Assembly (NCBI GenBank): GCA_027704905.1
Contig: CM051004.1
Span: 6,882,805 to 6,946,804, forward strand
From: Muraenolepis orangiensis
Lineage: Eukaryota > Chordata > Actinopteri > Gadiformes > Muraenolepididae
DNA: 64,000 nt
Direction of reading: 5' to 3'
Of the stretch, positions 56,801 to 64,000 are shown piece after piece. The number at the start of each line of letters is the position of its first letter. The stretch's first letter is position 1. The translations under genes and the position numbers were made by a program. Below the pieces are notes generated by a model. That model worked only from the letters and a program-made list of their open reading frames with translations. It had not been told where the DNA came from and made no database searches.

Positions 56801-59165
56801 CCCTAATTGTCAGGTTGACTCATGGTTGTTGTTGTTTTTTAACTATGAATCTCCAAGTCACTAAATTCACAGATCAATGTTGTGTCTGGCAGGCCTTGGT
56901 CCCTGTAACCACCGAGGTAGAAGTGCCTTACGAACTTCACCGCTACATCATCGGACAGAAGGGGAGTGGAATCCGCAAGATGATGGATGAGTTTGAGGTT
57001 GGTTCCCATTTTGATCTCAACGCAACGACGACCACAAGCCTAATGTGACTGTATGTAGGTATGGATGGAGTAGATCCACATCTGAGGTTTGTTTTGTCCC
57101 CCCCCCCCCCCCTGCCAGGTGAACATTCAAGTGCCTTCTCCGGAGTTGCAGTGTGACATAATCACCATCACGGGCCTGGCCAACCACCTCGACCGGGCCA
57201 GAGAGGGCCTCCTGGACCGGGTCAAGGAGCTGCAGGCGGATCAGGAGGACCGGGTAAGTGTCTGGGAGCCCCCTGCTGGCGGGCAGTAGTAAGGGCGGTG
57301 AGAGCTGATTTTCACTTTTAGCTGATGTTTTTAAATGGAGAGTGCAAATAAAAAGGCACTTGGGTTTACAATTTTTTTTTTGTTAATTACAATTTGTATT
57401 TAGATAATAATAAATAATTGTGTGGTGTGAATAAATAATTTTGCATCTAACCAAATTGTGCAAATTTAAGTATCCACTGTAAACGGTCTCCAAATAGTGT
57501 GGTACCACTTCACCCATAGGGGGCGCCACTGAGGAGTCCTGATGATGAAATTTGGGCTGTTGATGCTGAGCTTGACGTTGTAATTCTGACTAACATTGTG
57601 TGTGTTTCCAGGCTCTCAGGAGTTTCAAGCTGACCATCACTGTGGATCCAAAGTATCACCCCAAGATCATCGGCCGTAAGGGAGCCGTCATCACCACCGT
57701 CCGCACAGAGCACGACGTCAACATCCAGTTCCCCGAGAAGAACGACGAGAACCTGGTACGGCCCGCCGTTGGCATTAGCGTAGCATAACTTTGATTATAT
57801 AGAAGAATGACTATTTGTTGTTGCGGCGGCGTAGCGGATCACAAACCATGTCCGGGTTCCGTGTTCTTCAGACTCCCGAGGCTGAGGTCTTCTGTGAATG
57901 GTCATGACCTCGCTATCTTTCTCTCCGTCTCCGTCTGTCCAGGACCAGATCAGCATCATGGGCTACGAGCAGAACGCCATGGCGGCGCGTGACGCCATCC
58001 AGGCCATCGTGGACGAGCTGGAGGAGATGATCTCCGAGGACATCACGCTGGACAGCCGCGTGCATGCACGCATCATCGGAGGCCGCGGCAAGGGCATCCG
58101 CAAGATCATGGACGAGTTTAAGGTGAGGGGGGGGGGGACGGGTGAGATGACTAGCAGCAGTGGGTGTAAAGCGAGAGGTATGGAGATTTAAAAAAAATAA
58201 AAATAAAATTGAACTGTTCTCTCTGTCCTCAGGTGGACCTGAAGTTCCCTCAGAGCGGAGCAGCGGACCCCAACCTGGTGACGGTCACCGGACGCCCGGA
58301 GCTTGTGGACGAAGCCATCGACCACCTGCTGAACCTGGAGGAGGAATACGTACGTCCTTCTAATAACACCCGTCCTAGCGGAGGAGCAGGAGTTGTACTT
58401 GTTTATTTATTCAATTGGATAATTTTACTGCAACTGCAGCGAGGGATTAAATAGTGTGGAATTTTGCCTTTTGTAAAATACGCCTTGGCAAAAAAATCCC
58501 AAATCATAATATTAACTAGAGGCCCCTCAGTAGAGCGCATACCGCCGCCACACCAAAAAGTCCCCCCAAAATCGAACCAACTGTTCCTTGGCCCATAAGT
58601 AATGTAACCAACAAGTCTAATTCCGTACATATCATTTGAGTTATCTTGCTAACCGACAAACGAAACGGGGGTGGAAACGTAACCTCCTCCCAGCTCTTAG
58701 AGGTTAATAGATTGTACAGTGAAGCCCGGCACCCGCAGCGTCCGGATCACTTCTAATCATTCGCCTTTCTCCCCGGCTTCCAGATTGGGGACGTGGTGGA
58801 GAACGAGGACAAGATGGCGTACCTGCGCCCCCCTGGGGGCGGCCGTGGGGCGTCTGGTGACGAGCCACGGGGCCCCTCAAAGGGCTTCGTGGTGCGGGAG
58901 GCCCCATGGACCACCGGCAACGAGCCGGTCAGTTAGCATTGTGGTGGATAACTAGCATGAGATAACATTATGATGGATAACTAGCATGAGATAACATTAT
59001 GGTGGATAACTAGCATGAGATGACCCCCCCCCCCCCCCCAACTGACCCTGGCTTCCTCCTCCTTCCCGTCTCCAGGCTCCTGACATGAGCAGCTCCGAGG
59101 ACTTCCCGAGTTTCGGCGCTCCCGTGGCGGCCAAAGCGTCTCCGTGGGGACCCAAGCGCTTCTAA
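41152..59165 (+). CDS. hdlbp: HDLBP, vigilin: multi-KH-domain RNA-binding protein, complete
   Basis: Vigilin binds RNA through tandem KH domains, associates with ribosomes and ER-bound mRNAs, and was first described as a high-density-lipoprotein-binding protein. Coding exons: 41152-41227, 41665-41819, 42467-42682, 43373-43579, 44372-44587, 46798-47004, 48286-48393, 48488-48592, 49150-49228, 49655-49794, 49976-50080, 50479-50592, 50946-51032, 51538-51669, 51781-51999, 52533-52754, 53215-53433, 54001-54139, 56046-56254, 56893-56997, 57119-57253, 57612-57755, 57943-58122, 58233-58349, 58784-58927, 59076-59165. They sum to 3870 nt, 1289 residues plus TAA, close to the 1268 of human vigilin. All junctions are GT-AG and phase-consistent, with no frame break. 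Start MSSVAVLTQERF and end SPWGPKRF match the family ends. Confidence 0.98.
41344..41640 (-). other. Antisense open frame of unknown identity in an HDLBP intron
   Basis: Eighty-five codons from the ATG at 41601, and open further upstream, ending near a TTTATTTATCCC motif typical of retroelement 3' tails. It contains CPDCG and several Arg-rich blocks with normal, non-repetitive composition. It may be a decayed transposable-element fragment. I recognise no family. Confidence 0.25.
42467..47004 (+). CDS. hdlbp: HDLBP exons for KH repeats 1-4
   Basis: Four exons of 216, 207, 216 and 207 nt, all phase 0, one KH unit each (residues about 78-359). The first unit lacks a GxxG loop, as in other vigilins. 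The second has IGKNGEKLQ, the third has the degenerate loop TGASNKL, and the fourth has IGPKGNTLQ. GxxG loops contact the RNA backbone, so repeats 1 and 3 are probably structural rather than canonical binders. The donor of the fourth exon (AAG|GTAGGG) runs directly into a G-rich minisatellite. Confidence 0.96.
43670..44100. repeat. SINE-like repeat (TTTATATAGCAC tail) in an HDLBP intron
   Basis: Starts with TTTTATTTATATAGCACTTG followed by GCAAAGTGCTTCACAA, the common fish SINE 3' tail in reverse. The rest is diverged. A trinucleotide tract CTGCTGCTGATGCTGCTGC follows at 44160-44190. Confidence 0.5.
44986..46454. mobile_element. Nonautonomous hAT-like element in an HDLBP intron
   Basis: The left end CAGTGGAGGCTCATCC and the right end, read in reverse as CAGTGGCGGCTGGTGG, form imperfect terminal inverted repeats. 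The flanks GGATATAC (44978-44985) and GTATATAC (46455-46462) match at 7 of 8 bases, as expected for an aged 8-bp hAT target duplication. No transposase frame was recognised inside. Confidence 0.6.
47005..47695 (+). repeat. 25-bp G-rich minisatellite starting at a splice donor, about 27 copies
   Basis: Unit GGGGCAGGGGAGACGTGGGG plus GAGGC with indels of one base. It begins within about five bases of the HDLBP donor after 47004. It contains four or more G-runs per two units, so G-quadruplexes are possible on the transcript strand. All plus-strand frames are open through it because the unit lacks stops; these are not genes. Confidence 0.97.
48286..51032 (+). CDS. hdlbp: HDLBP exons for KH repeats 5-7 and the start of 8
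   Basis: KH units are each split by one intron: 48286-48393 with IGKKGQNLAK, 48488-48592, 49150-49228 with IGKGGAN, 49655-49794 (IPPDNEKSNLIRIEGDPQG), 49976-50080 with IGQKGENIKE, 50479-50592 (INFPDPAQKSNVVQLRGP) and 50946-51032 with IGKGGSNIKK. The intron position just after the GxxG helix recurs, a trace of the ancient internal duplication of the KH unit. Confidence 0.95.
51178..51450 (+). mobile_element. tRNA-derived SINE with A and B boxes
   Basis: A-box-like TAGCTCAGGCTGTTGG at 51188 and B box GCTGGTTCAAGTCCCC near 51233, followed by GAGCAAGGCACCAGGCCCCT and an AT-rich tail. It lies in the HDLBP intron 51033-51537. Confidence 0.7.
51538..53433 (+). CDS. hdlbp: HDLBP exons for the rest of KH 8 through KH 11
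   Basis: 51538-51669 completes KH8 (TKIDLPAENSNSEMIVITGK). 51781-51999 is a whole KH unit with IGSKGRFVRS, 52533-52754 one with IGKGGANIRK, and 53215-53433 one in which the loop is ARRG (FVARRGQVLRDI) instead of GxxG, as in mammalian vigilin. All are phase 0. A dispersed repeat begins about nine bases after the donor at 51999. Confidence 0.95.
53600..53900. repeat. LINE/SINE 3'-tail-like repeat (TTTATTGCCATTGCAC)
   Basis: Contains ATGCCTTTATTGCCATTGCA and further TGCAGTGGGATGTAAACC-like blocks. Similar pieces occur at 48740-48950, 39268-39300 and 63055-63300. They look like diverged 3' ends of a retroelement, with no coding part. Confidence 0.45.
54001..56254 (+). CDS. hdlbp: HDLBP exons for KH 12, with Pro-Val-Glu insert
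   Basis: 54001-54139 encodes ECVITQRFHRSIMGPKGSRI and ends in phase 1 at G|GTGGGT. 56046-56254 continues with an Ala/Val/Pro stretch, a VEPVEPVEPVEPVDP tandem, and then KKCDIIVISGRKERCEAAVE, the last strand and helix of the KH fold. The variable loop is expanded in vigilins; here part of it is an 18-bp repeat encoding PVEPVE. The intron holds a 1.36-kb hAT element. Confidence 0.95.
54268..55625 (-). mobile_element. hAT transposon remnant with perfect 8-bp target duplication, in an HDLBP intron
   Basis: Element ends: CAGGGGTATTCAACTA at 54268, and in reverse CAGGGATATTCAACTG from 55625, that is, about 16-bp terminal inverted repeats with two mismatches. The flanking TGCTAGGA occurs at both 54260-54267 and 55626-55633, an exact 8-bp duplication, the hAT signature. 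The subterminal GCCGGATTTGGCCCGCGGGC palindrome is typical of this kind. The inside codes on the minus strand for a broken transposase. Confidence 0.9.
54368..55323 (-). pseudogene. Broken hAT transposase (BED zinc finger plus RNase-H-like part)
   Basis: The first frame (55323-54994) starts MSGEKRRKIDGENRHFNPKW and contains a BED-type finger: CLICQ, then HYETKH downstream, as in ZBED/GTF2IRD2-like domesticated transposases. The second frame (54937-54368) has the catalytic-core-like part (AVDESTDATDTAQLSLFVRY, NLLVTDGCPSMIGKERG, LHCIIHQSVLC). The two are in different phases and separated by a stop, and the C-terminal hAT dimerisation region is missing. The copy is therefore inactive. Confidence 0.85.
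56893..59165 (+). CDS. hdlbp: HDLBP exons for the last KH repeats and C-terminus
   Basis: 56893-56997 with IGQKGSGIRK, 57119-57253, 57612-57755 with IGRKGAVITT, 57943-58122 with IIGGRGKGIRK, 58233-58349 ending LLNLEEEY, 58784-58927 with the Gly/Arg-containing tail (RPPGGGRGASGDE) and GFVVREAPWT, and 59076-59165 (APDMSSSEDFPSF…SPWGPKRF, TAA at 59163-59165). The last residue F follows the usual GPKR end. Confidence 0.96.
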
Positions 59166-60635
59166 AGCCGCTCCGGGAACAAATCGGCCAGCTCTCGAAG
59201 GAAACCACCAAGTCCAGTTCCCTGACCTTTGACCTCCCCCTGACCGCCTCTTATCGTCCCGGTGACCTGGACTGACCGCTGACCCCCCCCCCCCTCCCAC
59301 CCAACAGACGACCCTCTTCAGTCCACCCCAACCCCCGCCGCGCCCCCCCAGGTCCGAAGTGCTTTTCCATAAGCTGTAATGACTCTGAGCTCCGTGTCTA
59401 AATACTGTCCACTGTCCGTAGGAACGCCACGGTTAAGTCTGTACACAATCAGCCAATCACTACTTTTTATCTGTTTCTAGACCGTGCATTTCATTGTGGT
59501 TTTTCAGTCGTTATACCAAAATTTTAAGATGAGAAGACAACTTGGGAATTGACACAAACAAACAAACTAAACCCGAGCCGATTCCCGAGCTGTCGTTCTT
59601 AGTTGCCTTTGCAGGGAGGGGCGGCGGTGGTTTTGACGTATACTCAATATGGCCGACCGGTGTGGCCAATGGCCCCGCCCCCTCCTGCCGATCCCGATGT
59701 AGCTGAGTGAATCGTGTCGTTAGCCGTCAAGCACATCCTCCACCTCCTCCTGGTCTCGTGTAACCCCCTCCCCTCCATCTGTGCTTCTGGTTTAGTGTGG
59801 TCGAGCAGTGACACCAAACTCTCGGCAGTAAATTGATCGGCACGGCGCACATCCTCATACTGCCAGTTATCTGAGACTCCACTCGGACCTCAAACTGTAA
59901 CAAGTAGTTAACAGAACAAACCCCCTCCTGCTCATATCTCCAGCCCTACCCCCTCCCCTCCGCCCCCCCCCCCGCGCACACATACACACACTATCATGCG
60001 TTTTTGTATTTTGCTGAAACATTGAAAATGGTGTGTTTTACTTTTAAAAGAAACAATCTGTTCATGTCTATGAGCTAAGTGTAGACCTCCCACCACCCTG
60101 TGCCCCCCCCCCCACCGTGAACCCTCTCCCCTGTGCCAACGATGTCTTCCCTCCCTCCCCCCCCCCCCCCCCTTGTGATGTCCCTCCTCCTGTGATCCGT
60201 GTTTTTACATCCTTGGTATTGGGTCAGTGTCCAGTCCGTTTGTCTTCCGTTTGCTATGCAGTTTTGGTTTGAAAACCATAGCGATGGCCCTCTCTCTCTC
60301 TCTCTCTCTCTCTATTAGCCTTATCGCTAGAATGATCCAAGCCAGACGGAGTGAGTGCGGACGAGTGGCGGGGGGAGGGGTTAGTTTAAGACGGCGCACC
60401 TGAAACGGCGCACTTCTCCTCCTCCTCCCTCGGCTTCTTCCGACTTCGCTGTCGTTCTGAAGGATGAGATGTGACTGTGAGCTGCTATTTCAAGTATTAA
60501 CAGCCACCCCATTTTGGCTTCTATCATTCTAGCCCCGAATGAAAGATTATGCAAATAAAAAAAAGTGAACCATTATGGACGACACTGGAAATAAAATTGT
60601 CCAAAAAACACAATAAAAATTGAAAATCCTTTCGT
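59166..60635 (+). other. hdlbp: HDLBP 3' UTR
   Basis: About 1.47 kb after the TAA, with C homopolymers (59283-59294, 59965-59973, 60159-60172), a CT tract at 60290-60314, and no further coding frame of note. Confidence 0.75.
60554..60617 (+). terminator. hdlbp: Cluster of polyadenylation signals for HDLBP
   Basis: AATAAA at 60554-60559, 60590-60595 and 60612-60617, with a GT-rich stretch soon after (60632 onward, TTTCGTGTGCAGTC). The mRNA end is expected near 60630-60640. Confidence 0.7.
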
Positions 60636-60639
60636 GTGC

Positions 60640-63600
60640 AGTCTCGACTTTTGTAGTTTGGGTCTCTGAACACTGGACTTGAATATAAACTATTTGTTTT
60701 AGGAGTTGAATGTGTGAGAAGTTCATTATTTAAATGTCTTGTTAGGTGCTACCTAGGTTTTGGTAGTTACCGTATCAAGTGTTGAAGTTATTCCACGGTT
60801 GATTTCCACCTCCAAAGAATCAATGTTCTCATTTCAGTTGGGTTGGAGATGTTTGGTTGAATTGTGCACAATGTTGAAGTGGCCCCGACGTAACTATTTA
60901 AAATCGACCCTGTAGTGACGTCATAACTGAACATCCACCCAGAAGCCTATGGTGGGCTGCTCTATCCATCATTAGTCCCTTCAACTGGAAGATGTTTAAC
61001 TTCAAATGCCATTGCCCACGTCCACCTGCCGCCGTGCCAATGAACCAGCGGTAGGAACGTAAGGCCGCCTGCACGTTACACGACTTTAAGAAAGTCACCA
61101 AAGAGTGTCTCCCACAGCTGTAAAGGTGCAATATTGGTTAGTTTAACGCCATTAATTACACCCCGAGAAGACTATTCATGAATTGAGACTTAAGATCGTA
61201 GTCCTGGTATCCGTTAAGTTCGATGGAAAAAAAAAAAAAAAGTTTACATTTCACCAATAAAAACATTTGTTAATAATTTCCTTTGTTGCTACTTTGTTTT
61301 CAGAGTATATATAATATATATTTATATATATCATTACTTATATAAAATATATATTTATATTTCAGGGAGCTTTTATTTCGGAAGCTATACTTTAACTGTG
61401 ACTGACATTACGTCCTGCTGTAGATTCGCGCCACTTTCCCCACAGAGGTAAGGCTTAATGAGCGGTCCTGTCAATGTGTGTATCAATGTATGTATGTAGT
61501 ATGTTATAAAACGTCAAATGTTGTTTCAAATGTCACACGTTATGTTCTTTGTGGTCTGAATGTGTACGGCCGTGTGTATATGTGTAACATAGCGTGTTCA
61601 TCACTTGGAAAATAGAATGCTAGCTTACCGAAGCTGGGCTAACGGGCCGACATTTAGTCCTTTTGAAGGTTATGAGTTGAAGTTACTCTACTGATTATTA
61701 AAACAGTGTTTTAGACGTGTGTGTGTGTGTGTGTGTGTGAACTCTCCCAGTGTTTTAGTACATGGCGTGTTTCACAGCTTGTGAGAGAATAAACCTCTGC
61801 TGGCAAGGCAAGAGTTCAGAGTTCGTATCAAAATGGCGTATGAGGCCAGACCGGCTACACCAAGGTACCCTGAAGTCAAAACGGACACACCTTCTGCTGT
61901 GCGCATATCTGCTGCAACGTGCTCATTTGCTTTTCAGGTATAATGTATTGCTTGTACTGGATGTGTATTGTATTTGTTTTTAATTTGTAAATAAACGAAT
62001 TTTCATGACTACATTGTTTGACTCGTTGTTTGATGGCACCCTGTTTTTATTTAATTTGAGTGATGTTGAGATTGAACAGGTAGGGAATACGTCATACGCA
62101 ATCATGCATCTAATTGGTCTCATGTGAGGAATGACCTCACCTGCCACTGTTTTAATTCCTGTTAATGTTGCTTTATATTGCTGGGAGAACCATTTTACAA
62201 CAATACAATGATGTATTGGATTTGTAGTGTCCCTTCATTAATTGGTATTTGTTGAGTTTAAATCACCCAACGTTGCCTTTTTATACAATAAAATACCTTT
62301 TTTTGTTTTTTTTGTTAAACACTGAAATTGAAATGCACTTGTGAGGACAACATGTACTGGAGATGATTAAAGTGTATGTACTCTTTCCTTTTTGTAGTAT
62401 CCCGTTTCACCCAGGAAACGTAAAACCCCCTCGCGGGAGCTTTGAGGCATAATCATGACACAATTGAGATAATTTCCCAACCACTGCTGTTGGGGAGAAA
62501 AGCAATTTCCCCAGCCTCTAATCGGAGGCTGGCTGTCAGATTAAGATAGAGGGGTGATTTGGGGGAAATTGTCTTGACGGAAGTGTTTGGAGGAGGACTC
62601 CAGGTGGCCCCAGGTGTGACACTATCTGCCTGGAAGGGGAGAGGGGAAAAACGTTTTATTTTTATTTTATTTTTTATTTCAATTGAAAAGCCCTTTTTTT
62701 TGGTGGATATGTCCCTGGGCTCTCTCTCAGTTGCTGCTTTTTCTGTCATCTGCGTATGTATCTTGTATTTTTTTTTATTGTGTATTCTCTCCTTCTCCGA
62801 GTCGGAAATCGGTTCACTTCTGCAAAAATAAGTAAATGCGTTCTGGATTGAATTTTAACTGATGTCATGACTTTAATCAAAACAAATCACTTATTCCCAA
62901 CTGTCTTTGGGGCAGTTTCAACACCTCCACATAGTCGACTACAAGGGCCTACTTCTTATTACCCAAGTTGACTGGTTGGAAAACCTTACATTAGGCCCCT
63001 TGAATTTGTATAACGCTTGACACATTAGTATAATGCATGCACTAACATTTTAATAAACTTCAAGATTTTTATTTGCCATATGCAAGTACAAAAAACAAGT
63101 ACAATGGAATGCTTACTCTCCATTCCCTCCCGCAGTATGAATTTTCTGAAAATAACAAATAACAATAAAGTGACTAATGATTCGTACATGATTGAATTGT
63201 GCAGAAAGTATTTAGAAAGAATTTTAAAGTGCCAGTAGTGCAGCAGCATCACGAATACAGTGCAGTGCAGTACAGAACAGTGCAGTCACTAATGAGTCCA
63301 GAAAGTCCAGCAAAAGTATGATAGTTTAATGTCATGTAATATGGATCAGAATGTTATGATAGTGGCAGCACTCCTAGCAGTTCAGTAGGCGCACTGCGAG
63401 CGGATTAAACTGGGCCTATTTCTCGGATTCATGGATCACTTTGAAGTATTATTGTACATTTAACCAGTTACACACGACACATTGCACACAACAGACTTTT
63501 AGAAAGGCCAATAATCAGTCGGTTAACAAGGAGGCCATGTAGTTCATTTCCCCGCCACTAGATGGCGTCAGTGGACTGATATTCTAGTCATCCAGTGCAT

Positions 63601-64000
63601 TTATGGTTTTGACTCAGACTATGGTTACATCGATCCGAGTATAGTACAACTCCATTATGGGGTTTTACTATACTAAATGGCACTATTTAGACATACTTTA
63701 ATGTATTATGTCTAAATATTTTATAGAAAAGCTGTGCTATACACAGTTTCATAGTCTAATGTTGAATAACATTAGATGTAGATGGCAATAGTGAAATAGT
63801 GAAACCCTTTCATATACATGTCAAGATGGGTCTAATATTCTATAAACATGATGTTGCTCAAATAGAATCATTTTCAGAATAATGTTGGTAAAATCAGATA
63901 TTTCCTCTTATTGATCTTGTAAACACTATCTCAGATGATTCCCTCCATTTAGGAATATTTTCTATATTGTGTGTGTGTGTGTGTGTGCATTTTTTAAAAT
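60640..64000. other. Region downstream of HDLBP without a recognised gene
   Basis: AT-rich sequence with an AT tract at 61305-61365, (GT)n at 61720-61740, poly-T and poly-A tracts, a retroelement-tail-like piece at 63048-63300, and (GT)n at 63970-63988. No protein-coding exon was found. Confidence 0.6.
61410..62012 (+). ncRNA. Weak candidate for a short three-exon noncoding transcript
   Basis: Possible exons: about 61410-61447 (donor AGAG|GTAAGG), 61751-61864 (acceptor CTCTCCCAG, donor CAAG|GTACCC) and 61938 to about 62012 (acceptor TTTTCAG, AATAAA at 61990-61995). There is no conserved protein frame. Splice sites this good can occur by chance, and a repeat-derived transcript is also possible. 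Confidence 0.2.

Overview
The window is vertebrate nuclear DNA: intron-rich genes with GT-AG splice sites, dispersed SINE-like and hAT-like repeats, and no bacterial or viral gene organisation. The two recognisable genes are orthologues of vertebrate FARP2 and HDLBP (vigilin). The exceptional load of (CA)n, (GT)n, (GA)n and homopolymer tracts, many minisatellites, and fish-type SINE tails point to a teleost. A codfish (gadiform) is my best guess, because codfishes are known for very dense dinucleotide repeats. The species call is inference.

Left part (1-33.4 kb), minus strand: FARP2, a FERM-RhoGEF(DH)-PH-PH protein. Every coding exon was traced by splice sites and reading phase from the start codon at 32490 down to the first exon of the second PH domain at 536-643. 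The C-terminal rest of PH2 lies beyond the left edge. Two points stand out. First, a tandem pair of homologous exons between PH1 and PH2 (2196-2359 and 1280-1419) has phases that force exactly one to be used. Second, a very large Ser/Gly/Pro-rich exon (about 15149-16257) has its frame broken by a 2-nt shortfall inside an 18-bp G-rich repeat. FARP2 introns hold a 1.6-kb minisatellite with 75-bp higher-order structure, several other minisatellites, long CA tracts, SINEs and a 36-bp perfect inverted repeat.

Middle (33.4-41.1 kb): the two genes are divergent. The FARP2 5' end lies near 33.2-33.4 kb. A compact HDLBP core promoter (CRE-like, inverted CCAAT, TATA) lies at 36.80-36.85 kb. Between and after them are SINE-like repeats, a CA-rich block with a 25-bp palindrome, and a 41-bp minisatellite (38.4-38.9 kb) that also occurs at the left edge of the window.

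Right part (41.1-60.6 kb), plus strand: HDLBP, complete, 26 coding exons, 1289 codons plus stop, uninterrupted frame. It encodes vigilin, a multi-KH RNA-binding protein. Its introns contain a 25-bp G-rich minisatellite starting right at a splice donor, a degenerate hAT transposon with a perfect 8-bp target-site duplication (54268-55625), and a second hAT-like element (44986-46454). From 60.6 kb to the end there is no recognised gene, only repeats and one weak candidate for a short spliced noncoding transcript (61.4-62.0 kb).

The two genes do not form a pathway. FARP2 acts in Rho-GTPase signalling at the membrane and vigilin in mRNA binding. Their adjacency is old synteny (human 2q37.3), here without SEPTIN2, which lies between them in human.
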